Source: Bordetella avium
GTDB taxonomy: Bacteria; Pseudomonadota; Gammaproteobacteria; Burkholderiales; Burkholderiaceae_B
Direction of reading: 5' to 3'
DNA: 64,000 nt
Assembly: GCF_034424645.1 (NCBI RefSeq)
Contig: NZ_CP139969.1
Span: 2,542,001-2,606,000 of the forward strand
The translations under genes were made by a program, and so were the position numbers. The notes beneath the pieces are model-generated. The model did no database searches. It had not been told where the DNA came from and saw only the letters and a program-made list of their open reading frames with translations. This document shows, one piece after another, positions 18,890 through 28,316 of the stretch (its first letter is position 1; every line of letters begins with the position of its first letter).

Positions 18890-19399
18890 CAGCCTTAAAG
18901 GGCTGAACTTCAGAGGCTGATAGCGGGTGTGAAACCGTCGCCTGGCGTTGAGATGCGGAGAGATTCGCGCCTCCGTCTGATGCGCGGGCCACCATTGTAC
19001 TGTCTCCGTTCAGCTCCTGGGTTTACTTGGTCGCCGGCGCAACCGCGATCTGCCGGATGGTGGTGTGGCACGCATTGCCCGCCTTCCTGGCAGAGATCCG
19101 TTGCATGCCGCAAGCGGCTTGAAGCAAAGCAAGAATCGTCGAATATTTATTACGCACCAGATGCACGATGCATCTGACGTTCACAGCAACCGTTTCGTCA
19201 ATCCACACCCGTGAAGCCGACCCCCCTGCTGCCAGAACCCCGCGCCTCGTGGCGCGACGTGCCCGCGTGACGCGCGGCGGATACGCCTGAGCGCCGCTCA
19301 GGTACGGTCCGCATTCTTCTTGCCTGCTTCAGCCGCAGCCCGAGTGGCCCGAGGTCACGCGCCGATATCGGCGCGTCCTGACAACGGAGAACCGCACTC
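18890..19399 (+). promoter_or_regulatory. Long structured rne leader
   Basis: No gene is seen in this 510-nt stretch before rne. Three perfect hairpins are visible: an 8-bp stem with 3-nt loop (19158-19176), a 7-bp stem with 3-nt loop (19286-19302) and a 20-bp palindrome folding to an 8-bp stem with AUAU loop (19357-19376). The last ends 23 nt before the ATG and about 10 nt before the ribosome site (GGAG near 19387). In enterobacteria the rne leader carries hairpins through which RNase E limits its own mRNA; the same role here is an inference from layout. Confidence 0.55.
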
Positions 19400-22300
19400 A
19401 TGAAGCGCATGCTGTTTAATGCGACGCACCAGGAAGAACTGCGCGTCGCAATCGTTGATGGGCAAAAGCTCATCGACCTCGATATCGAAACCGCCGGCCG
19501 CGAACAGCGCAAAGGCAATATCTACAAAGGCGTCATCACCCGCATCGAACCCGGTCTGGAAGCCTGCTTCGTCAACTACGGCGAAGATCGTCACGGTTTT
19601 CTGCCCTTCAAAGAAGTGGCCCGCAGCTACTTCAAAGAAGGCGTGGATGTGCGCAGCGCCCGCATCCAGGACGCCCTGCGCGAAGGCCAGGAGCTGATCG
19701 TCCAGGTCGAAAAAGAGGAACGTGGCAACAAGGGCGCCGCCCTGACCACCTTCATCTCGCTGGCTGGCCGTTATCTGGTGCTGATGCCCAACAACCCGCG
19801 CGGCGGCGGCGTCTCCCGACGCGTGGAAGGCGAAGATCGCCAAGAGCTGCGTGACACGATGGAGCAGCTCGATGTGCCGCAAGGCATGAGCATCATCGCC
19901 CGCACAGCCGGCATCGGCCGCAATGTCGATGAGCTCCAATGGGATCTTGCCTATCTCCTACAGCTCTGGACAGCCATCGATGGCGCCGCGCGTGATAACG
20001 CCGCTCCCATCCTGATTTACCTGGAGTCCAGCCTGGTCATCCGGGCTATCCGCGACTATTTTTCGCCGGAAATCGGTGAAATCCTTATCGATACCGACGA
20101 AATCGCTGATCAGGCCGCCGCATTCATGAGCGTGGTGATGCCGGACAACGTCCAGCGCGTCAAACGCTACCGCGACGACACGCCGCTGTTCTCGCGCTTC
20201 CAGATCGAACACCAGATCGAAACGGCCTATTCGCGTACGGTACAACTGCCTTCGGGCGGTGCCGTGGTCATCGACCACACCGAAGCGCTGGTCGCCGTCG
20301 ACGTGAACTCGGCCCGCTCCACCCGGGGCGCCGACATCGAGGAAACCGCCCTGCGCACCAATCTGGAGGCGGCCGACGAAGTGGCCCGCCAGTTGCGCCT
20401 GCGCGACCTCGGCGGCCTGATCGTAATCGACTTCATCGACATGGAAGACAGCAAGAATCAACGCGCTGTCGAACAACGCCTGCGCGATGCCTTGCACTTT
20501 GATCGCGCTCGTGTGCAGATGGGCAAGATTTCCCGCTTTGGCCTGATGGAGTTGTCGCGCCAACGCCTGCGCCCCGCCCTGAACGAGGGCTCGCACATCA
20601 CCTGCCCGCGCTGCACCGGCACCGGCGTCATCCGCGATGCGGAATCCAGCGCCCTACATGTGCTGCGCCTGCTGGAAGAAGAGGCCATGAAGGAAAACAC
20701 GGCGGCCGTGCACGCTCAGGTGCCGGTTGATGTCGCCACCTTCTTGCTGAACGAAAAGCGCGCCGACATCGCCAAGATGGAAGCCCGCCTGAAGGTCAAT
20801 CTGGTGCTGATCCCCAACAAGCACCTCGAAACGCCCCACCACCATATCGAGCGCCTGCGCCACGACGATCCGCGCCTGGAAGAAACCAAGACCAGCTTCG
20901 AGCTGGCCGAAGCACCTGCCACCGATGTCACCTGGAGCCCGCGCGAGCAGGAAGTCAAGGCTCGCCCCGAGGCACTGGTCAAGGGCATCACCCCGGCCCA
21001 GCCCGCCCCGGTATCGACCCCTGCCCCGGCGGCCAAACCTGCCGAGGGTTCGGGATTTGGCGGCCTGTTCAAGCGCCTGATCAACTGGATCTCGGGCAGC
21101 AGCGAAACCAAGCCGGCTGAAAAATCGGCTGAGCAAAGCAAGCGCCCCAGCGGCAATCGCGCCAAGCGCGCCCAAGACGGCCAAGAGCGCCGTGGCGAGC
21201 GTCATGGTTCGGACCGCAACCGCAATCGCCGTGAAACCAGCGAAGGGCAAGAGCAACGCCGTGGCGCACGCCGCCAGGACGAAACACGGACGGAACAGCG
21301 CAACGAACAGCGCGCTGTGCCCGAGCAGCGCGCAGAATCGCGCCAAAACCGCACGACGGAAAATCGTAACGCGGAAGCTCGCAACACCGAGACCCGCGAC
21401 AATCGGGAAAACCTCGCCGCCGAAACGCGCGCGCTGGCTCCCGAGACGGATGGCGAAGGCACACCGCGTAACGGCCGCAATCGCCGTGGACGTGGCCGCG
21501 GCCGCCGCGAAGACGGCGTCACCGACGCACCGATGAGCGAACAGGAAACCATGGTGGCCGCACTGGCCGAAACCGTGGCCTCCGCCCTGCCCACCATGCC
21601 GGCCGCTCCCGCCGCAACACTGGTCGCAACGACTGAACCCGAAGCCCAGCCTGACACCGAGGCATCGCAAGGTGCCGAGGGCGAAAACGCCAGCGATCCG
21701 GAACGCAAGCGCCGCCGCCGCCGCAGCCGCCGCGGCCGTCGCAGCCAGGAAGACGGCGTAACGCTGAATGCTGAGGGTCAACCCATCGACGGCGACGACG
21801 CTAATGACGACCAGGCTGATGAAGCGGCTCCCGCCGCCGTCCAGGTTGTGAGCAGCCACATCGCTACCCCAGTTCAAACCGCCCCAGTGGAAACAGCTCC
21901 GGTCGTGGCTGCCGTCCCGGCGGAAACGGCTCCGGCCGTCGCTGCCGCCCCGGTGGAAACGGCCCCGGTCGCCGCTGCCGCCCCCGTGGAAACGACTCCG
22001 GTCGTGGCTGCCGCCCCCGTGGAAACGGCTCCGGCCGTCGCAGCTGCCCCGGCGGAAACAGCTCCGGTCGTGGCTGCCGCCCCGGTGGAAACGGCCCCGG
22101 TCGCCGCTGCCGCCCCGGTGGAAACGGCTCCGGTCCTCGCTGCCGCCCCGGTGGAAACGGCTCCGGTCGCCGCTGCCGCCCCGGTGGAAACGGTTCCGGT
22201 CCTCGCTGCCGCCCCGGTGGAAACGGCCCCGGTCGCCGCAAGCCCGGCCGCCCCCATTGTCGTCAGCGACAACACGCTGAACGCCGTGGTGCAAGCCGCT

Positions 22301-22447
22301 GGCCTGACCTGGGTGCAGACCGATCCGGCACGGCAGGTTAACGCAGCGCCTCAAGCCGATGCCGCGCCGGTGCGCCTGGGCCGTGAGCGCAAGCCTGTAG
22401 CCCAAGTATCCGCCACGCCGCTGGTGCAAGTCGAAACGCAGCAGTAA
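19400..22447 (+). CDS. rne: Ribonuclease E
   Basis: Essential endoribonuclease (1015 aa) for mRNA decay and rRNA/tRNA processing, and scaffold of the degradosome. The N-terminal half has the S1 domain (about 35-120) and DNase I-like catalytic site (Asp301 in VDVNSARST and the Asp pair in IVIDFIDM). The zinc-link CPRCTGTG follows. The C-terminal half is disordered: Arg-rich RNA-binding patches (about 590-720, again near 770), then a Pro/Ala/Val/Glu tail with 11 tandem 11-residue repeats (828-948). The end (VRLGRERKPVAQV...) recalls the short conserved motif at the C-terminus of beta-proteobacterial RNase E. It has its own promoter, leader and terminator. Confidence 0.96.
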   Translation: MKRMLFNATHQEELRVAIVDGQKLIDLDIETAGREQRKGNIYKGVITRIEPGLEACFVNYGEDRHGFLPFKEVARSYFKEGVDVRSARIQDALREGQELIVQVEKEERGNKGAALTTFISLAGRYLVLMPNNPRGGGVSRRVEGEDRQELRDTMEQLDVPQGMSIIARTAGIGRNVDELQWDLAYLLQLWTAIDGAARDNAAPILIYLESSLVIRAIRDYFSPEIGEILIDTDEIADQAAAFMSVVMPDNVQRVKRYRDDTPLFSRFQIEHQIETAYSRTVQLPSGGAVVIDHTEALVAVDVNSARSTRGADIEETALRTNLEAADEVARQLRLRDLGGLIVIDFIDMEDSKNQRAVEQRLRDALHFDRARVQMGKISRFGLMELSRQRLRPALNEGSHITCPRCTGTGVIRDAESSALHVLRLLEEEAMKENTAAVHAQVPVDVATFLLNEKRADIAKMEARLKVNLVLIPNKHLETPHHHIERLRHDDPRLEETKTSFELAEAPATDVTWSPREQEVKARPEALVKGITPAQPAPVSTPAPAAKPAEGSGFGGLFKRLINWISGSSETKPAEKSAEQSKRPSGNRAKRAQDGQERRGERHGSDRNRNRRETSEGQEQRRGARRQDETRTEQRNEQRAVPEQRAESRQNRTTENRNAEARNTETRDNRENLAAETRALAPETDGEGTPRNGRNRRGRGRGRREDGVTDAPMSEQETMVAALAETVASALPTMPAAPAATLVATTEPEAQPDTEASQGAEGENASDPERKRRRRRSRRGRRSQEDGVTLNAEGQPIDGDDANDDQADEAAPAAVQVVSSHIATPVQTAPVETAPVVAAVPAETAPAVAAAPVETAPVAAAAPVETTPVVAAAPVETAPAVAAAPAETAPVVAAAPVETAPVAAAAPVETAPVLAAAPVETAPVAAAAPVETVPVLAAAPVETAPVAASPAAPIVVSDNTLNAVVQAAGLTWVQTDPARQVNAAPQADAAPVRLGRERKPVAQVSATPLVQVETQQ
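21881..22243 (+). repeat. Eleven tandem 33-bp repeats in rne
   Basis: Each 33-bp unit encodes an 11-residue variant of APVETAPVVAA. There are 11 units in frame without interruption, differing mostly at single bases (GTC GTG/GTC GCC/GCC GTC swaps). Because 33 is a multiple of 3, gain or loss of units would keep the frame. They lie in the disordered RNase E tail. Confidence 0.95.
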
Positions 22448-22463
22448 TTGTTCGATTAGGCAC

Positions 22464-22500
22464 AAAGCCCCCCTTGCGCTTTAAGCACAAGGGGGGCTTT
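22464..22500 (+). terminator. rne terminator
   Basis: A perfect 13-bp stem (22464-22476 with 22488-22500) with an 11-nt loop, starting 16 nt after the rne stop. Its 3' arm ends in CTTT and is followed by GCTTTCC. Confidence 0.8.
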
Positions 22501-22700
22501 GCTTTCCGCGCCACAGGCATCGGCGCCAGCCCAATCTGCCAGAGCCAAAGCGCCTAAGCACCATCCGGCGACGCAGCGGCGCTGAGACTGGAGCATGACC
22601 AGGAAAGCTCGCCCTGCTTGCCAACAGGCGGTCTTCAACGCGATAGGAACGCTGACCTGAAGTAAGCTCAGGTAGACGAAGCATTGAAGAGGAAAAAACG

Positions 22701-23504
22701 ATGGATGCCACCCAGGCGTTTTGGCGCGACCCTAGCCTGCCCTTTGTGGAGAGCCGGCGCGCCTGCCAGAGCCGGGCCTGCTACAAGCCGCACCATCACC
22801 CCACCTTTTCAATTGGCGCTATCGATGGCGGCGCCAGCGTTTTCACCGGAGCCAGCCATGGACCGGTCGCCCTCTCTCCTGGGTCACTCATATTCGTGCC
22901 GGCATCGCGTGTTCATTCCTGCAACCCGGCGCCCGATACCGCCTGGAGTTACCAGATGCTGCACCTGGATGCAGCATGGCTCCAGGCTGTGAGACAGGAG
23001 TACGTCCGCTCGGAGGCAACAGAGCCTGTGCGGATCGTGACCGAGCCTCGGGACTACATGCGCTTTTGTCAGCTTAATGCTCTGCTGTTTTCGCAGGCCG
23101 ACCGACATAACAAGGAGGCCGCACTGATCGAGTTCATCGGCGATTACGACTCAGCCCAGGGTCAGCGGATCAAAGAAGCCAGCATTCCATCGAGCCTGGC
23201 CAGGCAGATCAAGCCGGCCCTGGACCATTTGCGGGCATGGCCTACCAGTGCGGTCACTTTGGACAAACTGGCCGCCTTAAGCAGCATGAGCCGCTACCAG
23301 ACCATCCGCGCCTTTCGGGCCGTCACCGGTTTGACGCCCCATGCATGGCAACTCAACCAGCGCGTCAACCTTGCCAGAGATTGGCTCCGTAGCGGGAGCA
23401 GCCTTGCTGCTGTCGCCCAAGACCTCGGCTTTGCGGATCAGGCCCACTTCCAGCGGGTGTTCAAAGCGCATGCCGGTGTCACGCCCGGCCGTTTTCGGCC
23501 CTGA
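22701..23504 (+). CDS. AraC-family transcriptional regulator
   Basis: Regulator of 267 aa with an N-terminal cupin-like sensor domain (about 1-150; HHHPTFSIGAIDGG and PGSLIFVPASRVHSC) and a C-terminal double helix-turn-helix (about 170-267; VTLDKLAALSSMSRYQTIRAF, then AVAQDLGFADQAHFQRVFKAHAGVTPGRFR). GAGGA precedes the ATG. It lies 83 nt upstream of a LysE-type exporter in the same direction, so it likely controls that exporter in response to a small ligand, possibly an amino acid. The ligand is not deducible. Confidence 0.9.
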   Translation: MDATQAFWRDPSLPFVESRRACQSRACYKPHHHPTFSIGAIDGGASVFTGASHGPVALSPGSLIFVPASRVHSCNPAPDTAWSYQMLHLDAAWLQAVRQEYVRSEATEPVRIVTEPRDYMRFCQLNALLFSQADRHNKEAALIEFIGDYDSAQGQRIKEASIPSSLARQIKPALDHLRAWPTSAVTLDKLAALSSMSRYQTIRAFRAVTGLTPHAWQLNQRVNLARDWLRSGSSLAAVAQDLGFADQAHFQRVFKAHAGVTPGRFRP

Positions 23505-23587
23505 CACCACGAAGGCCGCAATTTCCTTCAATACAGAAGGTGCTACGGCCGCCAGACTGCGGGGAAAAACGACGAGTTTGTTTTCCC

Positions 23588-24217
23588 ATGCAGCAATTCC
23601 TGATGATCGCCGCAGCCCATTTCCTGGCGCTGCTGTCTCCCGGCCCCGACTTCTTTCTGATCGTCCGTACCTCGCTAAGCTCAGGCTGGCGCCTCGCCGC
23701 AGGCGTCTGCCTGGGTATCGCTGTCGCAAACGGGGTATTCATCCTGGCTGCCTTCGCCGGCACGGCCGCGTTGCAGGCGGATAGCCTATGGTTTGTCAGC
23801 CTGCAATGGGCCGGCTGTGTTTATCTCCTCTATCTCGGCGTCGTGTTCATTCGCCACGCCGGCGCCAATGACCTGAGTGGCGTGGCGGGCAAGACAGGGG
23901 CGCGACATGGTTTGGGCGCCTGGAGCCAGGCACTCGGCATGGGCTTCCTATCGGGCATGCTCAACCCGAAGAACGCGCTGTTCTATACCAGTCTGGCGGC
24001 AATGCTTACCGGCCCCTACGCCAGCCCAGGCTGGAAAGCGACCTACGGCACCTGGATGTTTAGCATCGTCCTGCTCTGGGACCTGCTCGTTGCCATGATG
24101 ATCGGCAACCAGGCCATACTGCGGCGGTTTGCCAAGGCGCTGCCCTGGCTCGAACGCCTTTCTGGCGCGATGCTGATTCTTCTGGCACTGGGCGTCTTCA
24201 TTCTGCAAATAACTTGA
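23588..24217 (+). CDS. LysE/RhtB-family amino acid exporter
   Basis: Inner-membrane exporter of 209 aa with about six hydrophobic segments. It starts MQQFLMIAAAHFLALLSPGPDFFLIVRTSL, containing the family's PGPD motif, and contains GFLSGMLNPKNALFY. I chose the ATG at 23588 because it begins at the conserved first transmembrane helix; longer in-frame extensions add a charged stretch with no family match. Substrate unknown; relatives export lysine, threonine, homoserine lactones or related solutes. Encoded behind an AraC-family regulator. Confidence 0.9.
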   Translation: MQQFLMIAAAHFLALLSPGPDFFLIVRTSLSSGWRLAAGVCLGIAVANGVFILAAFAGTAALQADSLWFVSLQWAGCVYLLYLGVVFIRHAGANDLSGVAGKTGARHGLGAWSQALGMGFLSGMLNPKNALFYTSLAAMLTGPYASPGWKATYGTWMFSIVLLWDLLVAMMIGNQAILRRFAKALPWLERLSGAMLILLALGVFILQIT

Positions 24218-24407
24218 ACCCGGCGCAGCGGCATACGCGAGCACACCTATCTTGCCCTCTTCACAGAATGCCTATCGAGACCTGGCCTCGAGTCACCGCC
24301 AACGCGCGAAAGAAAGGTCAGCGCATATCAAGAACGCCGCCGCAGGATTTAGCTCGGCGCTAGAGGATTCTTGAGCCGGGCAAGGCAGTGCTAGCCTGCA
24401 ACGACAA

Positions 24408-24427
24408 CCGCCGGACAAGGCCGGCGG
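24408..24427 (-). terminator. Possible terminator after pagL
   Basis: A 7-bp perfect GC stem (24408-24414 with 24421-24427) with a 6-nt loop. It lies 22 nt past the pagL stop on the minus strand and is followed by TTGTCGTTG, a weak T-tract. The rest of 24218-24449 shows no gene. Confidence 0.45.
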
Positions 24428-24449
24428 CTGGACAAGGGCAAAGCGCAAA

Positions 24450-24995
24450 TCAGAACTGATAGGTATACGTCAGCTGAACAACGTCCAGACCCGGATTGGG
24501 TGTCTTGATGTTGGCATTCGAGAAATGCGAGTAACGCAAACCGATACGGTTGTTCTGCGTCAGCAGGAAACCCAGACCGACGTGATCACCGAACTGGAAT
24601 GCCGAGCCAATCCGCTTGTCAGCGAAACTGGTGCTCGAGAAAACCGTCGCGCCAATACCGGCCTCGAGGTAGAAACGATCATTTGCCCACCAGCGGAACA
24701 TGGGGATGGCATTAGCCTGCCAAACGTGGCCTGGAGAACGCGAACCGTCAGCCGACCAATAGGCCCCACCGAACTCGCCATTCAGATCCAAACGCCCCCA
24801 ATTACCGCCAAACTGATAGCTCCACCAAGAAGGGGTTTCGTAATTGAGCGAGAGGCGTTTGTAATGCTCGCCAATACCGTAATGAATACTGACACCGCCT
24901 TCGCTGCCTTGTTGCGCCTGGGCAGTACCGGCAGCCAAAGCCAACACCATCGCGGCGATGCTGGTCAGAGCAGTTTTATTATTCAGGCCGTACAT
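24450..24995 (-). CDS. pagL: Lipid A 3-O-deacylase (PagL family)
   Basis: Outer-membrane beta-barrel enzyme (181 aa) that removes the 3-position acyl chain from lipid A. A signal peptide ends at AQA-QQ (residue 28). Alternating barrel strands end in the terminal TYTYQF, with the C-terminal Phe expected of an outer-membrane protein. The active-site His157 and Ser159 lie in RYSHFSNANIKTPNPG. The third catalytic position, 14 residues after His, is Asp171 (GLDVV), where the P. aeruginosa enzyme as I recall has Glu. GGAG precedes the ATG. It stands alone between the LysE-type exporter and accD. Confidence 0.9.
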   Translation of the reverse strand: MYGLNNKTALTSIAAMVLALAAGTAQAQQGSEGGVSIHYGIGEHYKRLSLNYETPSWWSYQFGGNWGRLDLNGEFGGAYWSADGSRSPGHVWQANAIPMFRWWANDRFYLEAGIGATVFSSTSFADKRIGSAFQFGDHVGLGFLLTQNNRIGLRYSHFSNANIKTPNPGLDVVQLTYTYQF

Positions 24996-25159
24996 TTGAA
25001 CTCCAAAGTGCAGTCAATCTGTGCAGACAGATACCCTTGAACCATATCAGAAACCGCGATGATGTCGGCCAATTTTATGGCGCTTAGGCAAGAGCCCCTC
25101 TGAAAAGCCGACATAATGCGACACAATAAAAAACTTTGCATCACATCAGGGCTAAGTAA

Positions 25160-25191
25160 AACGGGCGCTAATCATGCGATTAGCGCCCGTT
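25160..25191 (-). terminator. Terminator after accD
   Basis: A perfect 14-bp stem (25160-25173 with 25178-25191) with a 4-nt loop, followed on the minus strand by TTACTTAG, with two T of the stem running into the tract. It lies 17 nt past the accD stop. Confidence 0.8.
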
Positions 25192-25208
25192 GACTCGGCT
25201 ATCGGCGC

Positions 25209-26087
25209 TCAGGCTGCTGCGACGACGTCCGCGGCCTGTTTGTTGAGCAAGGCTATGAGGCGGGCGAGTTCTTCGCGCAACTGCCGGCGGTCGACCACCA
25301 TGTCGATCGCTCCCTTCTGAAGCAGAAACTCTGCACGCTGGAAGCCTTCGGGCAGCTTTTCACGCACGGTCTGCTCGATCACGCGGGGGCCGGCGAAGCC
25401 GATCAACGCCTTGGGTTCGGCAATCACGATGTCGCCCATGAAGGCGAAAGAGGCCGAAACCCCCCCCATGGTGGGGTCGGTCAGGACGCTGATGAAAGGC
25501 AAACCGGCGCGCGCCAACTGCGTCAGCATGGCGTTGGTCTTGGCCATCTGCATGAGCGACAACAGGCTTTCCTGCATGCGCGCGCCACCCGAGGCGGCCA
25601 CGCAGATGAAGGCCGTCTTATGTTCGATAGCCGCCTTCACGCCGCGCACGAAGCGCTCGCCCACCACCGACCCCATGGAGCCGCCCATGAACTCGAACTC
25701 AAAGCAGGCCAGCGTCGCCGGCACGCCGCGGATGGAACCGCTCATGACCACCAGCGCGTCCGTCTCGCCCGTCTGCTTCATGGCCTCCTGGAGACGCTCG
25801 GGATACTTACGCGTATCTTTGAACTTGAGCGAATCGACCGAACGGGTGGTCTGGCCGATTTCAACGCGGCCCTCGACGTCCAGCAGCATGTCGATGCGAG
25901 CGCGGGCCCCAATGCGCATATGATGGCTGCACTTGGGGCAGACGTGCTGATTGGCTGCCAGGTCTTCGCTGTAAAGCACCGACTCGCAAGACGGGCATTT
26001 GACCCACAAGCCTTCGGGCACGCGGCGGGCGCCGCCGTCGCTCGTTTTGTTGATGCGGGGCGGCAGGAGTTTTTCGATCCAGCTCAT
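25209..26087 (-). CDS. accD: Acetyl-CoA carboxylase carboxyltransferase beta subunit
   Basis: Beta subunit (292 aa) of the carboxyltransferase that makes malonyl-CoA with AccA. The N-terminal zinc ribbon has Cys31, Cys34, Cys50 and Cys53. The crotonase-fold core shows [31 protein letters not shown] and [14 protein letters not shown]. It follows trpA by 32 nt. It is followed by a terminator, whereas folC is often next in related genomes. Confidence 0.96.
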   Translation of the reverse strand: MSWIEKLLPPRINKTSDGGARRVPEGLWVKCPSCESVLYSEDLAANQHVCPKCSHHMRIGARARIDMLLDVEGRVEIGQTTRSVDSLKFKDTRKYPERLQEAMKQTGETDALVVMSGSIRGVPATLACFEFEFMGGSMGSVVGERFVRGVKAAIEHKTAFICVAASGGARMQESLLSLMQMAKTNAMLTQLARAGLPFISVLTDPTMGGVSASFAFMGDIVIAEPKALIGFAGPRVIEQTVREKLPEGFQRAEFLLQKGAIDMVVDRRQLREELARLIALLNKQAADVVAAA

Positions 26088-26119
26088 GTTTTTTATCCTG
26101 TAGACGGCTTGCGCGGATT

Positions 26120-26974
26120 TCAGCCCTGCGCGCGCTCTCGTTTAACTTGATCCAGCGCGGCGCGGATGCCGCCCAGCCACTGGCTGGCGGCCTTGACCGC
26201 GGCGTCGGTCTGTTCAGCAGGCGGCACATTGACGATAGCCTGCTCCATGGTTTCGATGAGTTTGCTGCCAATAACGACGGCGTCAGCATGAAGCGCAATA
26301 CGGCTGGCGCTCTCGGCATCACGAATGCCGAAACCCACCCCCACCGGCAGGTCGCCGATGTGGCGGCGGATGACGGCCAGACGTTGCGCCACATCCTCGG
26401 TATTCAAGCTGCCCGAGCCCGTGACGCCCTTGAGCGACACGTAGTAGGCATAACCTCGCGCCACCCGGCCGATAGACTGCATGCGCGCCTCGGTGGTGGT
26501 GGGGGCAATCAGAAAAATCGGGGCGACACCGGCCCGATTCAGGGCGATGCCGAACTCATCCATTTCTTCGGGGGGATAATCGACCACTAGCACGCCGTCC
26601 ACGCCGGCATCGCGGGCTGCCTGCGCAAAAGCCTCTTGCCCCATGCGTTCGATCGGGTTGGCATAACCCATCAGCACGACGGGCGTGATGCTGTCCGTGA
26701 GACGAAACTCGGCCACGGCTTGCAGCACTCGCGACAAGCCCATGCCCTGCGCGATGGCGCGCTCTGCGGCGCGCTGGATCACCGGGCCATCAGCCATCGG
26801 ATCTGAAAACGGCACACCCAGTTCGAGCACATCGGCGCCGGCCTTCACGAGCCCGTGCATCAGCGGTACGGTCGCAGCGGGCGAGGGATCGCCCGCTGCG
26901 ATATAGGGAATCAAAGCCGAGGCGCGACCCGCCTCGGCGACACGGGAAAAAGCGGCGGCAATTCGTTGGCTCAT
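26120..26974 (-). CDS. trpA: Tryptophan synthase alpha subunit
   Basis: Cleaves indole-glycerol phosphate to indole and glyceraldehyde 3-phosphate (284 aa). The catalytic Glu is in [15 protein letters not shown], whose following Asp is the second catalytic residue. YANPIERMG and the phosphate-binding VTGSGSLN and VGFGIRDAE are present. It begins 6 nt after the trpB stop. TrpA and TrpB form a channelled complex. Confidence 0.96.
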   Translation of the reverse strand: MSQRIAAAFSRVAEAGRASALIPYIAAGDPSPAATVPLMHGLVKAGADVLELGVPFSDPMADGPVIQRAAERAIAQGMGLSRVLQAVAEFRLTDSITPVVLMGYANPIERMGQEAFAQAARDAGVDGVLVVDYPPEEMDEFGIALNRAGVAPIFLIAPTTTEARMQSIGRVARGYAYYVSLKGVTGSGSLNTEDVAQRLAVIRRHIGDLPVGVGFGIRDAESASRIALHADAVVIGSKLIETMEQAIVNVPPAEQTDAAVKAASQWLGGIRAALDQVKRERAQG

Positions 26975-26980
26975 GGTTAT

Positions 26981-28180
26981 TTACAGCTCAAGGCCCGCGC
27001 GTTCGGCAACGGTATGCATATCTTTGTCGCCACGGCCCGACAGGTTGACCAGAATGATCTTATCGCGCGGCAGCGTCGGCGCCATTTTGACGGCCTGTGC
27101 AATGGCGTGGGAGGACTCCAGCGCCGGCATGATGCCCTCGATGCGGCAGCAATCATGAAACGCGGCCAGGGCCTCGTCGTCAGTAATGCCGACGTAGCTG
27201 GCGCGGCCGCTGTCTTTCAGCCAGGCATGTTCGGGACCGACGCCAGGATAATCCAGGCCAGCGGAAACGGAATGCGTTTCCTGAACCTGACCATCGGCGT
27301 TCTGCATCACATAGGTGCGGTTGCCATGCAGCACGCCCACCTGGCCGGCAGCCAGCGATGCCGCGTGACGGCCGGTTTCCATGCCTTCGCCTGCGGCCTC
27401 GACACCGATGAGCTGCACATCCTCGTGAGGAATATAGGGATGGAAAATGCCCAAAGCATTGGAGCCGCCCCCCACCGCCGCGACGACATAGTCGGGCTGA
27501 CGGCCGGCGTCGGCAGGCATTTGCACCAGACACTCTTTGCCGATTACGGTCTGGAAATCCCGCACCATGCGCGGATAGGGGTCCGGACCGGCGACGGTGC
27601 CGATAATATAGAAAGTGTTCTCGATGTTGGTGACCCAGTCGCGCATGGCTTCATTGAGCGCGTCTTTCAGGGTGCGCGAGCCCGACTCCACCGGCACGAC
27701 CTTGGCGCCCAAGAGCTTCATGCGATAGACGTTGGAGGCCTGGCGGCGGACATCTTCGCTGCCCATATACACCACGCACTCCATGCCATAGCGTGCCGCG
27801 ACCGTAGCGCTGGCCACGCCGTGCTGGCCCGCGCCAGTCTCGGCAATCACGCGGGGCTTGCCCATGCGTCTGGCCAGCAGGGCCTGACCGATACAGTTAT
27901 TAATCTTGTGCGCGCCGGTATGGTTGAGGTCTTCGCGCTTGAACCAGATCTGGGCGCCGCCCAGCTTTTTCGACCATCGGGCAGCATGATAGACAGGGCT
28001 GGGCCGGCCGACGAAATGTCGGAGCTCATAGTTGAACTCTTCGATAAACGTCGGATCGACACGGTACTTGTCGTAGGCGGTTCGCAGCTCGCTCAAGGCG
28101 TGCATGAGCGTCTCGGCAACGAAAACGCCACCATAGGGGCCGAAATGCCCCTTCTCGTCCGGAAGGTCGTAAGGTTTCAC
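26981..28180 (-). CDS. trpB: Tryptophan synthase beta subunit
   Basis: PLP enzyme (399 aa) that joins indole to serine. The PLP lysine is Lys92 in [15 protein letters not shown] and the Gly-rich phosphate loop are present. I chose a GTG at 28180, giving [18 protein letters not shown] as in related TrpB proteins, with AGGTAG about 8 nt upstream. An ATG 12 codons earlier (28216) adds [12 protein letters not shown], which is not family-like. No trpF or truA precedes it here; argE does. Confidence 0.94.
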   Translation of the reverse strand: MKPYDLPDEKGHFGPYGGVFVAETLMHALSELRTAYDKYRVDPTFIEEFNYELRHFVGRPSPVYHAARWSKKLGGAQIWFKREDLNHTGAHKINNCIGQALLARRMGKPRVIAETGAGQHGVASATVAARYGMECVVYMGSEDVRRQASNVYRMKLLGAKVVPVESGSRTLKDALNEAMRDWVTNIENTFYIIGTVAGPDPYPRMVRDFQTVIGKECLVQMPADAGRQPDYVVAAVGGGSNALGIFHPYIPHEDVQLIGVEAAGEGMETGRHAASLAAGQVGVLHGNRTYVMQNADGQVQETHSVSAGLDYPGVGPEHAWLKDSGRASYVGITDDEALAAFHDCCRIEGIMPALESSHAIAQAVKMAPTLPRDKIILVNLSGRGDKDMHTVAERAGLEL

Positions 28181-28284
28181 CTGGGGTCTACCTAAAGATC
28201 GCCAGCGCCTATGCAAAGCCGGGCCCTATGCCCGCCATCGATTGGCGCCAGTTCAGAACCTGGCATTTTACCCGAGCACGAGAA

Positions 28285-28302
28285 ACCGGCGTAGGCGCCG
28301 GT
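28285..28302 (-). terminator. Possible terminator after argE
   Basis: A 7-bp perfect stem with 4-nt loop, followed on the minus strand by TTCTCG. It lies between argE and trpB (28181-28316). The T-tract is short, so some read-through into trpBA is possible. Confidence 0.4.
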
Positions 28303-28316
28303 CTATCCGGGCCTGT

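Noticed and set aside
21881..22243. CRISPR-like regular repeats
   Set aside because: The units are contiguous, in frame and code for a Pro/Ala-rich protein tail; there are no spacers or cas genes.
20654..22465. Long open frame of about 600 codons on the minus strand opposite rne
   Set aside because: It results from the codon bias and GC-rich repeats of rne on the other strand; it has no recognisable domain and its repeats mirror the rne repeats.
22456..22638. Small minus-strand open frame of 60 codons after rne
   Set aside because: It reads back through the rne terminator hairpin, has no ribosome site and no recognisable protein features.
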